Source: Leucaena leucocephala (Eukaryota > Streptophyta > Magnoliopsida > Fabales > Fabaceae). From it: a DNA stretch of 64,000 bases. The stretch covers positions 29,386,962 to 29,450,961 of the forward strand of contig CM073522.1 in the NCBI GenBank assembly GCA_037074615.1, read 5' to 3'. The notes beneath the pieces are model-generated. The model was not told the origin of the DNA. It saw only the letters and a program-made list of their open reading frames with translations, and did no database searches. The stretch's first letter is position 1; each line of letters begins with the position of its first letter. A program made the translations under genes and the position numbers. This document shows, one piece after another, positions 12,141-23,910 of the stretch.

Positions 12141-12396
12141 TCCACTATATATAAGGGCTCAATTTGGGAAGTTAATTTTAGTCATAAATATAAAATTTTT
12201 CTCATATTTATAAATATTTTTTTAAAATTATCCCTATTAATACTCCCTCAATAATAATCAAGTAAGAGAGGAGAGGAAGAAGTTAACAAAGATGATTAAG
12301 GTAGTTTATAAAAAATATATCATATTAACTAATTTACTAATTTTTTTTATTATAATCAAATTAATTAAATAACTTATATATTAAAGACCGGAGGAA
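12141..12396. mobile_element. Stowaway-like MITE
   Basis: A 256-bp element has TA on both sides (12139-12140, 12397-12398). Its right end reads TTCCTCCGGTCTTTAATATA on the other strand and its left end begins TCCACTATATATAAGGGCTC. The internal part matches, in inverse orientation, the cores of the copies at 6375 and 55329 (the CTTACTTGATTATTATTGAG region). Confidence 0.65.
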
Positions 12397-13098
12397 TATA
12401 TTATAAAGATCCTAATTCAAAATTGAGATAAACTATAATGATATATGAATTAATTTAAATTTAATTTTTCCTTTTTAAATTGACAAAATTAAGTTTAAAA
12501 ATTCTATAATGCATACTAGCAGACAACAACAACACAGACAATCAAATGTGCCAAAGTGCCCAAATGTGTTGGTAATGTAAATGCTTTACACGACACTACC
12601 AGATTACCTCATGACGCATGTACTTAGACCATTCTTTTATTTTGGAAATTTTATCAAAATATATAAGTTCCAAAATTTAATCTATTTAATCCCATGCCAA
12701 TTTCAATTCAAAATATGGCCAATAATGTTTCTCCTTGGATGACCATTGTGACATGAGATCAACCTGGCAAATTGGATGGGGAAAATCGGATTGGATTTTA
12801 CATAATTTTTCATATGTGATTTATGTACAAATTTTCATTTACTTTTTGATTAATTTTTATCTAGATATTATTTTTTATGATTATATATAAATATTTTAAT
12901 TAAATATATTATTTTAATCATGGTTAATTTTTCGGTTGGACCTTATTTCCATTGGTTAAGTGTGTTTGGATGAAGTTATTTATTTTGAACTGTACATAAT
13001 AAATATGTGAAAGGAATTTCTACTGTATTTTGAGGGTTTACCTAAGAGACCCATTTGGTTTTCTATAAACTCCATGTGCCTCACTAAAAAAAATATTA

Positions 13099-13386
13099 CT
13101 CCATTTATCCCTAAATATAAGAGAGATAAATAGAAAATTTATTTTAGTCTTTAACTAAATATAAGAACCCAATCTATTTTATTTTTTAAAATTTTAATTT
13201 GTTTTTAAAATATCTTTATATTATTATATATATCAAGAGAGTTTTTATCAAAGATAATTCTAATATATAAAATAAAAATAAAAATTTTAAGAAAATTAAT
13301 ACACAATTATTATAAATAATTAATTTAACTATTTTTTTAATTTATTTAAATTAATTAAATAAATTTTATATTAACGAGCGAGGTAG
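13099..13386. mobile_element. Stowaway-like MITE
   Basis: A 288-bp element is flanked by TA. The left end reads CTCCATTTATCCCTAAATAT; the right end, on the other strand, reads CTACCTCGCTCGTTAATATA. It is AT-rich and non-coding inside, and lies just upstream of the LIG6 remnant. Confidence 0.65.
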
Positions 13387-13727
13387 TAATATTTTAATAT
13401 ATTATGAAAGGAAAATTGGAAAAAATATGCCATTATATTTATTGGTTTAAAGAATTTGATAAATTTTTAAAAAGAATCAAAGTTTTTGAAGAAGTATTGG
13501 AGCTCATCCTTGGGATTTTTTGTTTGCATTACCCTTTCGTGCAATTTCATAACCAAAAAGACCGTATTTGTTTGGCGCCATGGATAGTCCTCGCAACAAG
13601 AATCCTAAACCAGAAACGGTTCTTTCTTGTTGACCCATCAGCCATAGATGCTTGGTCTTCCTTCCGCTCATTCCCTGAGACGCACACAGCTACCCAAGCC
13701 TCTTTGTTAGCTTCTCTTTCCTCACCA

Positions 13728-16700
13728 ATGCCTAAATCCCAAACCCTAAGCTCGGTTGAGCTCTTCCATAGTGCTCTCCAATCCCTAAACTCGTTGCCTC
13801 CCTCTCCGTCAGTCTCCCTCCAGCCACACCACACCCCTCTTCCGCCGTCTTTTCCCCCAATCCAAACTCATCCCCAAAACCCGCTTCTTGGTGGACGCAT
13901 TTCGCCATGCCGGCGATTATTCTGTTTCCTACTTCCTTTCCCATTTCCACTTTGATCACTACACTGGTCTTCGCTCTAATTGGTCTAAAGGCATTTTTTA
14001 TTGCTCAAACACCACTGCTCGACTTGTTGTTGAAGTGCTCAGGATTCCTTCGAAGTTCGTAGTCCCTTTACATCTCTGTGAGCCGGTTGAGATTGATGGC
14101 TGTGAAGTTACTCTTATTGATGCGAATCATTGCCCAGGGGCCGTGCAATTCTTGTTCAAAATTCCGAGTCTTGATGGAAAGTGCGAGAGTCTTGTTCACA
14201 CGGGAGATTTTCGGTTTCTAAGGCAACGAAGTCAGAGCCTTTACTTGCTGCTTATGTTGGTGCGGATGCCATATTTTAGGACATAACCTATTGTCACCCA
14301 AAGTTTCAGTTTCCTAGCCAAGAAGATTCTGTAGCTTATATAGGTGATGTGGTAGGGAAGGCTGAAAGTGAAAATGATTGTTCTAATAGAAATGTTTTGT
14401 TTCTTGTTGCCTCTTATGCTGTTGGGAAAGAGAAGATTCTGCTTGAACTTGCTTGGAGATGAAACAACATCAATATTTCCAGATTTGATTGACTTAATCA
14501 AGGAATTCTGCAAGCCTGCTTCAGTGACTTTTATACTGGATGCTGAAGTATAATTTTCTTGCATGTTGACATTTTCTGTAATTAACTTATTCCTTCTTGT
14601 CAACTAAGCTCATTTTATTCCATTTTCCATGATTTCTTCTCATTTTCAGATTGTGGGTATTGATAGGAAGAATGGATATAGGTATATGGCTTTGCAAGAG
14701 TTATCTTCACGTGGGAGAGGAAGTAAAGATGCCTCAGTTACTACAAAGAGCATAAAGGTTTGAAACTTGACTGCTTAAAAATGAACTGAAAAGCATGTAT
14801 GTGTAGAACCTCAAACTTTACGTGAAATGTAGAAACCATAATTATTTTGTTTTGAAGTTATACTGGATGTATTAATTGCTTGCTGGAAGGCTTCTGAAGG
14901 AACTTTTATCTTTTCCTTACACTAAAATAAAGCACAATAGCGCAATTATCAGGTTTTAGAAATCAACTATGATTTAAAGCTCACAGGTGCTTATTTAGCA
15001 GAAAGAGAGGAGACTGAACTGCTTGTCTTATGGGTTGAAGTAGTGTATGGTGTTGAAAAATATTAAAGCTATTATGGATTTTTCGTACTCATAATGATAT
15101 CTTTCTTCTCACTGTCTGTATTTTGAGGGTGGGGTGGGGAGGTCTGCTTATTTGTTGTTATTAATCCAGTTTATTTTTCTGAATGCTAGATCATCCTTCT
15201 AATATCTTTTGTTCATGCGGGTGGACATTTGCCTGTTTGTCTTTGATGTCATGTTTACTAATGGACAACAGTAATTATCTTGAACCTTTTCTTTACTTTT
15301 GCAGCTCAGACTTCTTAAATTGCCAGAAACACAGATAACTGATCTCAAGAATGCTAGAAATGCTCATGAAGCATATAGACCAATGCTTCCATTAATTGGC
15401 TGTTGAACACACTGACCTTGTTCAGCAAGCAGTAAATTGTCAAAACAGAGTATATGATGAGCTGTCTGCCTAATGGGACTTTAGCTTGTCATATGTTTGA
15501 ATTGGTGGGTAAGATTGATAATGTAAGACTCTATTGGATGATAATGTGATGGCCTAGATAAAAATGTGACGTTTATTATCTACTCATCAATTGCAATCAT
15601 AGTTCGTTCCTTATTAAGAGCGTTCTTTCTAAGGCAAGATTGAAAGTGAATCTTTATAAGAAGTATTTATTTAATGCTTGGGCAATCTCCTTGTTAAGCA
15701 CTTTAGTTTGCTAACTAAAGTCTTTGTTGATTCATTCAAGTACTTAACTGCAGGCTTTTGGGTTTTCCTCTCCGTGAAAGGCGAAAATGTATGCATCTAG
15801 ACTTATGGTATTATGAATCTTTTACATTTATGAGCAAGACAAAGATAGACTCACACAGTTAGTATACCATAATTTTAACCCTTATACTTGTCGGAAAATG
15901 TGCAGATCTGAAGGATTTGTTCTATGACAAGAAACTTGGTTATTTTGAATATGCAAAGGAAACAACTGTAAGTTCTGCTAGTTATATCTTTATAGTGGAA
16001 TTCATCTTTATGGTTTTGGAGATTTTAAAGCGTCATTCCCTTGTAGATTGAAGCAGATGATGCTTCATTAACCTGTGAAGACACAGTAAATAAGATAAAC
16101 TCTTTCCTAGAAGGCGCAATCCATTCATCATGTGAAGGAATTATGGTGAAATCGTTGGATGTTGATGCGGGATATTCTCCATCAAAGCGTACAGTCACAT
16201 GGTTAAAGGTTATTTGTTGCATAGGACTTGTCACTTTTGTTTCAGAAACACACACGTCAAATCTTTCTAATATTTCAACGTTTCATGTGTAGGTGAAGCG
16301 AGATTATGTGGATGGTTTAAATGATTCTCTTGATTTAGTACCAATTGGAGGTTGGTATGGAAATGGAAGGAAGGCTGGATGGTAATTTATCCTCTTTTAT
16401 ATCTCTGTTCTCTGTTATAATTTGCTTGAGACTGCGCTGGAGCTTGCATAAGATTATTTCATTTAACTTTACTTATTAGTGATTGTCATTCGTGACAAGT
16501 AGCACGTGTAAAAACTAAAAAGGGTTGAATCTAATTGGAATAATCTTATAGTAGAGGTAATCCTTTGTGGGCCTGCATCTAAAAGTTAAGCTCTTTGGAG
16601 TTGTTTCGTAATTAGATGCATCAAATGGAAAAGTTAGTGGTGGATGAAAGAATGTGTGTTTCACCATCACTTCATATTGGATATTTTGGAAGAAAAAAGT

Positions 16701-17447
16701 GATTTCTCATGCAATTTGTATGATCCGAGTCCCCAATTGTTGCAGGTATAGCCCATTTTTCATGGCATGTTACAATCCCGAAACAGAGGAGTACCAAAGC
16801 GTATGCCGTGTGACGTCTGGGTTCTCAGATGCCTTCTATGTAGAGGTAAAAAAGGTTGAGCTTTGACGTGCTTTCTTTCTGCCATTCTGAGCATGCTGAT
16901 GACATGTCTAAGGCCAAAGACTCCGAAGGCCAATGTCCAATGTCACCCACTTCTTTCCAAATGCATAATTACATGAATGTCGAAAATCCAATTCCAATAC
17001 TGGGGGAATTTGCAGGAATGCACCATTCAAATATGATATATGTTTTTATTCTCACTTCCCTACACTGCTGTATTTACATGGAGGAAGCATATTTTTCATC
17101 TTTCTTATGAATGGCATGTTGATATTATTGAGCTGCAGATGAAAGAATTCCTTTCTGAGGACAAAATATTGTCCAAAAAGTTGCCATATTACCGAACAGC
17201 CAAGGTACGGGACAAGTGGTTCAGTCCGCTACTTGTTTGGGAAATAAGAGGTGCTGAATTTACAATAGCTCCAGTCCACCAAGCTGCCATTGGTCTGGTT
17301 CATCCGTCTCGTGGCATCTCAATCAGATTCCCCAGATTTGTTTGCAATGTGTTGGACAGGAACCCAGAAGAAAGCAGCACAGCTGTTGATATAGCTGAAA
17401 TGTTTCATTCTCAGACCCGGAAGATGGATGTTGCAGCTGAAGATTGA
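13728..17447 (+). pseudogene. LIG6: DNA ligase 6 (LIG6) copy with a large internal deletion
   Basis: Plant LIG6 fuses an SNM1-like metallo-beta-lactamase/beta-CASP nuclease domain to an ATP-dependent DNA ligase and acts in DNA repair and seed longevity. Here the start (ATG 13728, VELFHSALQSLNSL) and nuclease motifs SHFHFDHYTG, NHCPGA and HTGDFRF survive. They are broken by frameshifts (between about 13800 and 13860, and near 14218) and by TAG at 14277. At 14455-14461 the nuclease part jumps directly into the ligase part (GDETTSIFPDL). The intervening region, including the KYDG active-site lysine motif, is missing. Remaining ligase exons are in order: to 14547, 14650-14757, 15221-15270 (acceptor mutated to GG), 15754-15788, 15906-15967, 16047-16208 (CEGIMVKSLD), 16293-16381, 16746-16845 and 17139-17447 (OB-fold end to stop). 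Loss of the catalytic lysine makes it a non-ligase; a functional LIG6 presumably exists elsewhere. Confidence 0.88.
15305..15539 (+). other. Exon-like block of unknown origin within a LIG6 intron
   Basis: This block lies between the LIG6 exons at 15221-15270 and 15754-15788. It follows a TTTTGCAG acceptor-like site and reads as protein: LRLLKLPETQITDLKNARNA then HEAYRPMLPLI, then after frame shifts AVEHTDLVQQAVNCQNRVYD and NGTLACHMFELVGKIDN. LIG6 has no such segment as far as I recall, so it may be a captured or duplicated piece of another gene. It carries at least two frameshifts, and stop codons lie in the abandoned frames. I do not recognise the source. Confidence 0.45.
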
Positions 17448-19299
17448 GTTTAATTGCTTTCTATTATATCTACAATCTTCTCTTTTTAGTAAATGTTTTT
17501 TCTATATTAGCTCATTAGTGACGTTTTGTGCTGATATAGCTGAAATGTTTTTGTGCATCTGTAGAATAGCTTTATGACCCTGGTTGTTAAGGGTACATTT
17601 GGATTAATTTTTGGAGAATAGTGATAAAAGTGATTTTAAAAGATAATAGTTCTTGGTTTTAATTCATGTTAGTATGAATGTAGGAGCTCTAATCTCAAGT
17701 GATTGGGGTTTGATTTTCAACTTCTGTATATGGAACAAGCCTAGTAACGAGTTAATCATTTGCTCACTGTGTTGTTGGCAGGAGAATGCTCCCACACTTA
17801 TAAAAATAAAAATAAAAACAATATTGATTACTATTTTTCTAATTATATCATTTTTACCAACTTCAAAAGTTTATTAATTACTAGAGTAAGAGCATAGACG
17901 AAAGTTAAAAGAAATTTTGATATATTGATTGTATTTCTTATTTTGTATCCTCATCAATATTATATTATATGGAGGAAGAAATATTGTCTTACATAGAAAC
18001 AATGTATCAAATCCTCTCATTGTTGTGCAAGAGATAAGGAATATTTTTTCCTTCTCTAATCTAGCCTTCACTCAAAATCAGATTGATTCATCACTGACTC
18101 AACAGCCCTGTGCTGTTTCTGAATCCAATAATTAATTCTAATGGTTGGACCATCATACTAAATAGAGCTAAAAGTAGAATATGTGTTGTTCTGTGTCTTT
18201 ATTGGATATGCTTTCCAGGTTCAAGGTCAGCTTTTTCAATGCTTTCAGTGGGTTAGAAGATAAAGGGAGGATCACTTGTTTAATTATAAGTGTCGCTCTT
18301 TCCGGGATTATTAAATCTTCTCTTTTCTCTCTTAGGACCATATCTCTTCAACTCTTGGTATCAATTAAACAATTTGCACAAATGGCCAATCAAATGAAAG
18401 GAACAAGAAATGTTGTCTTAGAGGATATTCGGGCATTTCTCCCTTTATTTACTAGTTTATATATAGCAGCAGTTAATCATTCTTCATATGTATATGCTAA
18501 CTTATTTTGTTTATTTCCTCCTTTGCTATTGCATTTATGACGTACTTTATATTTTATTTATTAATATCATTTAGCCTTTTATCAAAAGAAAAAGAAGAAA
18601 GAAATGGCGGGATTGCATATATAGATAAAAGGATCACTATAAATAAATAAAAAGACATTAAAATGTAAAGCAACTAGCTCTTGGCTAGACAAGCAAGTCT
18701 GAATAAGGAAAATTAACAGACTGATCAGAAATTACAACATGAAAACTAGCAAAAACATTAACAAGGGAACATAAATCTAGCTGAATGGCACTCGTGTACT
18801 AGAAGAACTTTCTCTTCAAGGCTAGCTCCTGTGGATCCTCAAAGCTTTTAATCCAAAATAATGTTAGCCTGAGACAAGCAATATGAAACTAAGCTGCTGG
18901 TTGAGATGATTTAATCCACTTAAACCCTTGAATCGGAGATGAGTCAAGGAAGACATAAACTAAACAGCCATTAGCATTTCTTCTCTTCTCTTTACCTTTT
19001 TAATCCAGAAGGTCCAAATAACCCCACTTCAATTTTTTTAAATCCAACTCATAAAAATTCCCCCCCTCCCTGTCCTCCCTCCCCCTCCCCCTCCCCTCCA
19101 AATCCCTCATACCAAATAAGCCCTAGATAGAATGAACCAGAGAAACCCCATGGAGACACCTGCATCAAGCATGTAATGCATAAAGGACTACAGTTGTGAA
19201 GCCAAATGCAGCTATTCCAATAGGATGCTGAGAACCTCAACCCAAACTATCCCAGTACCAAAGGAAATACAATAAGACCTACAATTTCTCCTTCTTTTG
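17448..19299. other. Spacer between LIG6 remnant and PPR pseudogene
   Basis: It begins with the presumed LIG6 3' flank. A 119-codon ORF at 18181-18540 has no recognisable family and no supporting context. A polypyrimidine, C-rich run at 19060-19098 could form a G-quadruplex on the minus strand. Nothing else is recognised. Confidence 0.55.
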
Positions 19300-20997
19300 T
19301 CATTTCAGAAGACCATCATCAATCATCTCACCTAGAAGCTTCTCAGCCTTCTCATTCTCTCTTTTCTCCAAAAGAGCTTGAAGAAATGTTTTATATGTTA
19401 CTGAATCAGGTAGACAACCATTTGCTCTCATTTTTTAACTTCAACAAACAAGCCTTTTCTACAAAGCCCATTGATCATAATGGTATATGAGTGGACATTA
19501 AGATGATAGTTGTTGATCAGAAGGTATAAAAAAATCTCTAGAGCATCATTTAGTTTACCACCTTTACACAAACCATCAATAAGTATACTGTATGTGTGCA
19601 CGGTAGGTTGAATTCTTTGGGCAACCATTTGTTTAAATAATGCAATCCCCTGGTCAAGATTTCCAATTTTGCAAAATGCATCTAACAAAATATTATAAGT
19701 GACTACTTTAGGGGTTTGACCACTTTCTTGCATCTCATAAAAAAGATGTCGTACATCTGCCATTCTTCTTTATTTGCACAAACCATCAATAAGAGAACTA
19801 TAAGTTATTGTATAGGGAACCGAGTTTTTGCATCGCATTTCTTTAAAAAGATCTACCGCTGCATCCACCATTTTAATCTTACAAAATCCGTTGATCAAAA
19901 TACTATAACTAACTACATCAGCAACCAAACCACTTTGAACCATCTTATTGAATACTTCCTTTGACTCACTCACATTATTCATCATACAGTATCCATCTAT
20001 TAAAGAACTGTAAGTTACAACATTTGGTTTTCTCCCCACATTTCTTCATCTTAGCAAACACAATTTGAGCTTCCATAATTCTCCCTTTACAAAATGCATC
20101 AATGAATATACTATAGGTATAAACACTAGGTTTGGTGCCTTTCAATGCTATTTCATGGAGCAACCTAGTAGCTTCTTCCCACAGTCCCATGTTGCAATAA
20201 CCATGGATCAGAGAGTTATAAATGGCTAAAGGAGGCAATATTCCTCGATGAGTCATTTCAGAACACAATTGATGGGCCTCAATGACATGTCTAAGTTTGC
20301 GAAGGCTGTAAACGATTGTGTTGTATATGACTATATTAGATTTAATTCCCTTCCTCTCTATCATTTGGACCAATTTAACAGATATTCTCCCTATTTTACA
20401 CAGTCCATTGATTAAGGTCCCATAACTGAGTTCATCAAATTGAAATCCTTTAGCTGTCAAGTCATCATAAAAGTCAAGTGCTTCCCCAACCTTTTTACCA
20501 ATACAGAGTCCTTTTAATGAAGTATTAAAGGTTATGGTATCTGGTCGAAGGCCCATCTTGAGAATCCTTCCCAATATTGATAAAGCAGAATTCATCTGAC
20601 CCACATGGCAGTAACAATTGATCAAGATGTTCAGTGTAAATAAGTCAGGCACGAATCCCTTGAACTCTGCTTGAGCAATCATTGATATCGCAATTTGATA
20701 GTATTTAGCATTGGCAATTGATCCTAAAATCTTCTTAAATTTGATTATGGAAGGTGGGGGATGCATACGGAGTAAGCGATGAAATGAAGCAACGGTATCG
20801 TCCATGTTATTTGCATGCGAGGTTTGGGAATGAGCCAAGAAATGGGAAGAGGGAAGCACGAGAGACGCAGAAGATGGACGAAACGGAGCAGTTTTACAGA
20901 ATGCATACCTTGAAATTGGACACAATAGATGAAGAAGACGCATGCTTGGGAGATGAGGCCCCAAGACGGCGAACTTCGAGAGGGTCAAATCGAACAA
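19300..20997 (-). pseudogene. Rf-like P-class pentatricopeptide repeat (PPR) gene, disrupted
   Basis: The minus strand reads from ATG at 20997 as a PPR protein of the RFL (restorer-of-fertility-like) type. It has a Ser/Arg-rich N-terminus with few acidic residues, fitting mitochondrial targeting, then tandem 35-residue PPR motifs such as FTLNILINCYCHVGQMNSAL, YSILINGFCKIKMVDAAVDL and YSILIDGLCKGGKLNDALEI. Three lesions break it: a 1-nt frameshift near 20037-20045 (in a GGGG run), a TAA at 19770-19772 within GLCK*RRMADV, and a 1-nt frameshift near 19433 in an A-run. Beyond the last, MRANGCLPDSVTYKTFLQAL continues to a natural stop at 19300-19302. One motif (GRISVKLVQMI) looks a few residues short. 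Family members bind organellar RNA and are prone to birth and death; this is probably a dead copy, although sequencing error in homopolymers could explain two of the lesions. Confidence 0.88.
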
Positions 20998-21872
20998 GAT
21001 GCAGAGGGGTGGGTTTGGTTTCTTCCGGAGGGATTATATATTAGCTTTCTTTGATTCTCAGTACCTTTTAACGTTTTGTTTCTAGTCCAAACTCATCCCG
21101 CCTTTGTTGTCCATAAATTGGATTTTAATGTATGTAATTATTAAACTTTTTAAATAGCGTTTCTTTCATCTTTTATCCCAAAAATCAAAGGTACTCACTC
21201 TGATGTGAATATATATTAAATTCTATTTTTAATTGAAATAATTATTCAACTATTTCACTTACAATTACAAACACTGCGAGAACTGTTCATCGACATTCGA
21301 CAGGCCAGCATGAATGTTATAAGTGAAAATAAGGCATATTAGATTTTAATTGGGTTACTAAACAATTACTCCCGTTATTATAAAAAAAATAAATTATAAA
21401 ATATAAATTAATAAATCTAAATTTAATAGAAGAGCTAGTCCCTCACAAATCCCAGCACGAAGAACTAAAATTCCAATTTACCATCTATTGCAATAATGCT
21501 TCAAATATTTAATGTTTCACATTTTATATAAAAAATAAAAATATGGATAATATTTTATTCAAAAAAAAGAAGATTATATCTTAAATATAAAATGGCTTGG
21601 GTTCATTGTAATAATATTTCCTAGAAGTTTCTTGCTGTTCGTTCTCAAATTTAAGACCGCCGCCCAAATCGGAAAGCTTCTCTCTCTGCATTTCTGAATT
21701 GGCCTTTTCTCATTTCTCCTCCAATTCCATTTGTCGCTCCTTCATTCATTTCTGAGTTCTCTGGTAGATGAAGATTCTGGAACATGTGGTTTCGACCGGA
21801 TTGTGTTTGTGCCCTGAACCATCTTCAACTTCAACTTGCTGTTGTGTTACCATGGTCTTCTGATTCGAAGCT
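20998..21872. other. Divergent intergenic region and ASF1 leader
   Basis: AT-rich sequence separates the minus-strand PPR remnant from the plus-strand ASF1 gene. From about 21650 the composition changes to a C/T-rich leader (GCTTCTCTCTCTGCATTTC) typical of a 5' UTR. No other gene is seen. Confidence 0.6.
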
Positions 21873-23910
21873 ATGAGTGCCGTCAACATTACCAACGTGA
21901 CGGTCCTTGACAATCCCGCTTCGTTTTTGACCACCTTCCAGTTTGCGATCTCATACGAGTGCTTAACTCCTCTGAAAGACGGTAATTGTTGTTCTCTCTC
22001 TCATCTTCCCCCATTCTTTTCTTCTTTTTGTTTTTTAATATTGTATTACTGTTCGTTTCCCATCTGTAAGTTTTTGTTAGGGTTACTTCTCTTTATGCTC
22101 TTAAATTACTTGAATAAATGAATCATAAGAAAATGGGTTCTTTCATCAAGAAATTCCTCTTTCGATAACCCAGCACTGAAATATATTAGGGTTTTTCGCT
22201 TGTTCTTTTAAGCAATCGGTGAATAAAAGCGAAATACTTCCATGTCCTGACGTTTTATGTCTGTGGTCTGTTTTAGGGTCATTTTAACTAGCTGGTAAAT
22301 CAATATATAAATGAAACCTTATGATAGATGAATTTGACTTCTTGTTAATACTCAGTTGAGGATAGCAATATTGGTGATTTTGAGATGTATCATCGCTGAA
22401 AATTTGCTGGTTTTGAAAAAAGGATCATGGTAGTGTACCTAATAGAATCTTGGTCCCAGGAATTGTTTGGAACTTATGCGAAATGTGGGTAAATGGGTGA
22501 ATTTGCACATTAAACCATTGAATTTGCTTGTGTGGACATTGGTGCCATATCGAGTATTATAAACTTTTGGTTTTTGGTCTCATGTTTATGTTCTAACGAA
22601 CTCTCCTTATAAACAATTGATTCTTCACACTTCTATTTCCTGTATTTGCACTATAATTTATAAAGAATGATATGTAGTGTGATTGGGGCCTATCTATTCA
22701 GTTCATTCATGACGTTATATCTAAGTTCTAGGCCACGATTAATTAAACTGGTCTTGAGTAGTTATAGTGTAACTACTTAGTGGTGTGGAAGGCCTTTTTC
22801 ACATCCTTTTGATGTAAGTATACTTTGTATTTTGAAGTGAGAAGGAAAAATATGTAAATATTAGCATCTTCTTTAGCTTTAATGTAAAAATATGTCATTC
22901 ATGAAACTAGATCATATGCATTGATGGACCCAATGTCCTTGATGCTCCTTGAAAATGTGATCCTTGAAACATCAAATTTCTGAGAAATAATTGATTTTTT
23001 TCCTTTTTTTTTAATTGTGAAACCATTCTTCATACTTTTTTGAATTGTCTGGTTTTGATTTTGTTGCACATCCCTGACGAAGTATTGTTTCATTCTGATT
23101 CACTAGCAAAACTATTTATTATTTCATTGGTTGGTGTTCCAAATCTTTGACAGTAATATATTTTTTGCTGCTTGATTTGCTTAGAACTAAATTTTATAGA
23201 ATGTGGAAAATGCATATTATGCTTGTGAACCTCCTTGAATGCATTAACTTTCAGAAATTTACTGTTATCTTTCTTATCAACAACGTTATTTTCCTATAAC
23301 CAATTATGTACAGATTTGGAATAATACGTGTTGTATTGTCTTAGTACAGATTTGGAATGGAAGCTCATATATGTTGGATCTGCTGAGGATGAAACATATG
23401 ACCAATTATTAGAGAGTGTACTTGTTGGCCCTGTCAATGTTGGAAACTATCGGTTTGTATTGCAGGCAAGTATTACGCATAATATTATTTTTCACCCGCA
23501 AATCTTTTGTTCCGGTGATAATGTGGGCTCAATCTCTAAATTCTTTTGACATTTTGCAGGCAGACCCACCAGACCCGTCAAAGATTCGTGAAGAAGATAT
23601 TATTGGTGTCACAGTGCTCTTGTTGACCTGCTCTTATATGGGTCAAGAATTTGTTAGAGTGGGATACTATGTGAACAATGATTATGATGATGAGCAACTA
23701 AGAGAGGAACCCCCAACTAAGGTTATAATCGATAGGGTTCAAAGGAACATTTTATCTGATAAACCAAGGGTCACTAAATTCCCCGTTAATTTCCGTCCAG
23801 AAAACAATCAGAGTGGGGACCAAGCCCCGTCGCCTGAGCAGGCCGACGGAAATGGAGAAGACCCACTTGCTTTCCCCGATCATGTTCCATCGGATGAGAA
23901 GGAATCTTGA
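21873..23910 (+). CDS. ASF1: ASF1 histone H3-H4 chaperone
   Basis: Three exons, 21873-21981, 23350-23465 and 23560-23910, join in phase to give 191 residues, normal for plant ASF1A/B. The start MSAVNITNVTVLDNPASFLT and the blocks LEWKLIYVGSAEDETYDQLL, VGPVNVGNYRFVLQADPPDP and EEDIIGVTVLLLTCSYMGQE are the conserved immunoglobulin-like core that binds the H3-H4 dimer. The C-terminal tail (after about residue 155) is acidic and variable. The protein passes H3-H4 to CAF-1 and HIRA in the nucleus during replication- and transcription-linked nucleosome assembly. Intron 1 is 1,368 bp. Intron 2 is GC-AG, with donor CAG|GCAAGT. A decoy acceptor lies 36 bp before exon 2. No lesions were seen. Confidence 0.96.

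Larger units (their letters stand above)
10970..13727. other. AT-rich spacer between PADRE and LIG6 remnants
   Basis: This contains the PADRE 3' flank with a T-run near 11079-11094, then AT-rich sequence with no credible ORF. Two Stowaway-like MITEs are present (12141-12396 and 13099-13386). The last 180 bases, about 13550-13727, resemble a gene leader and probably belong to the LIG6 remnant. Confidence 0.65.

Noticed and set aside
18181..18540. 119-codon ORF
   Set aside because: There is no recognised domain and no promoter, splice or neighbour support. The composition resembles translated AT-rich spacer.
19060..19098. C-rich run considered as a functional G-quadruplex; also the G15 run at 62436-62450
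   Set aside because: They are simple low-complexity tracts without gene context. They can be noted as structures but not as supported regulatory sites.
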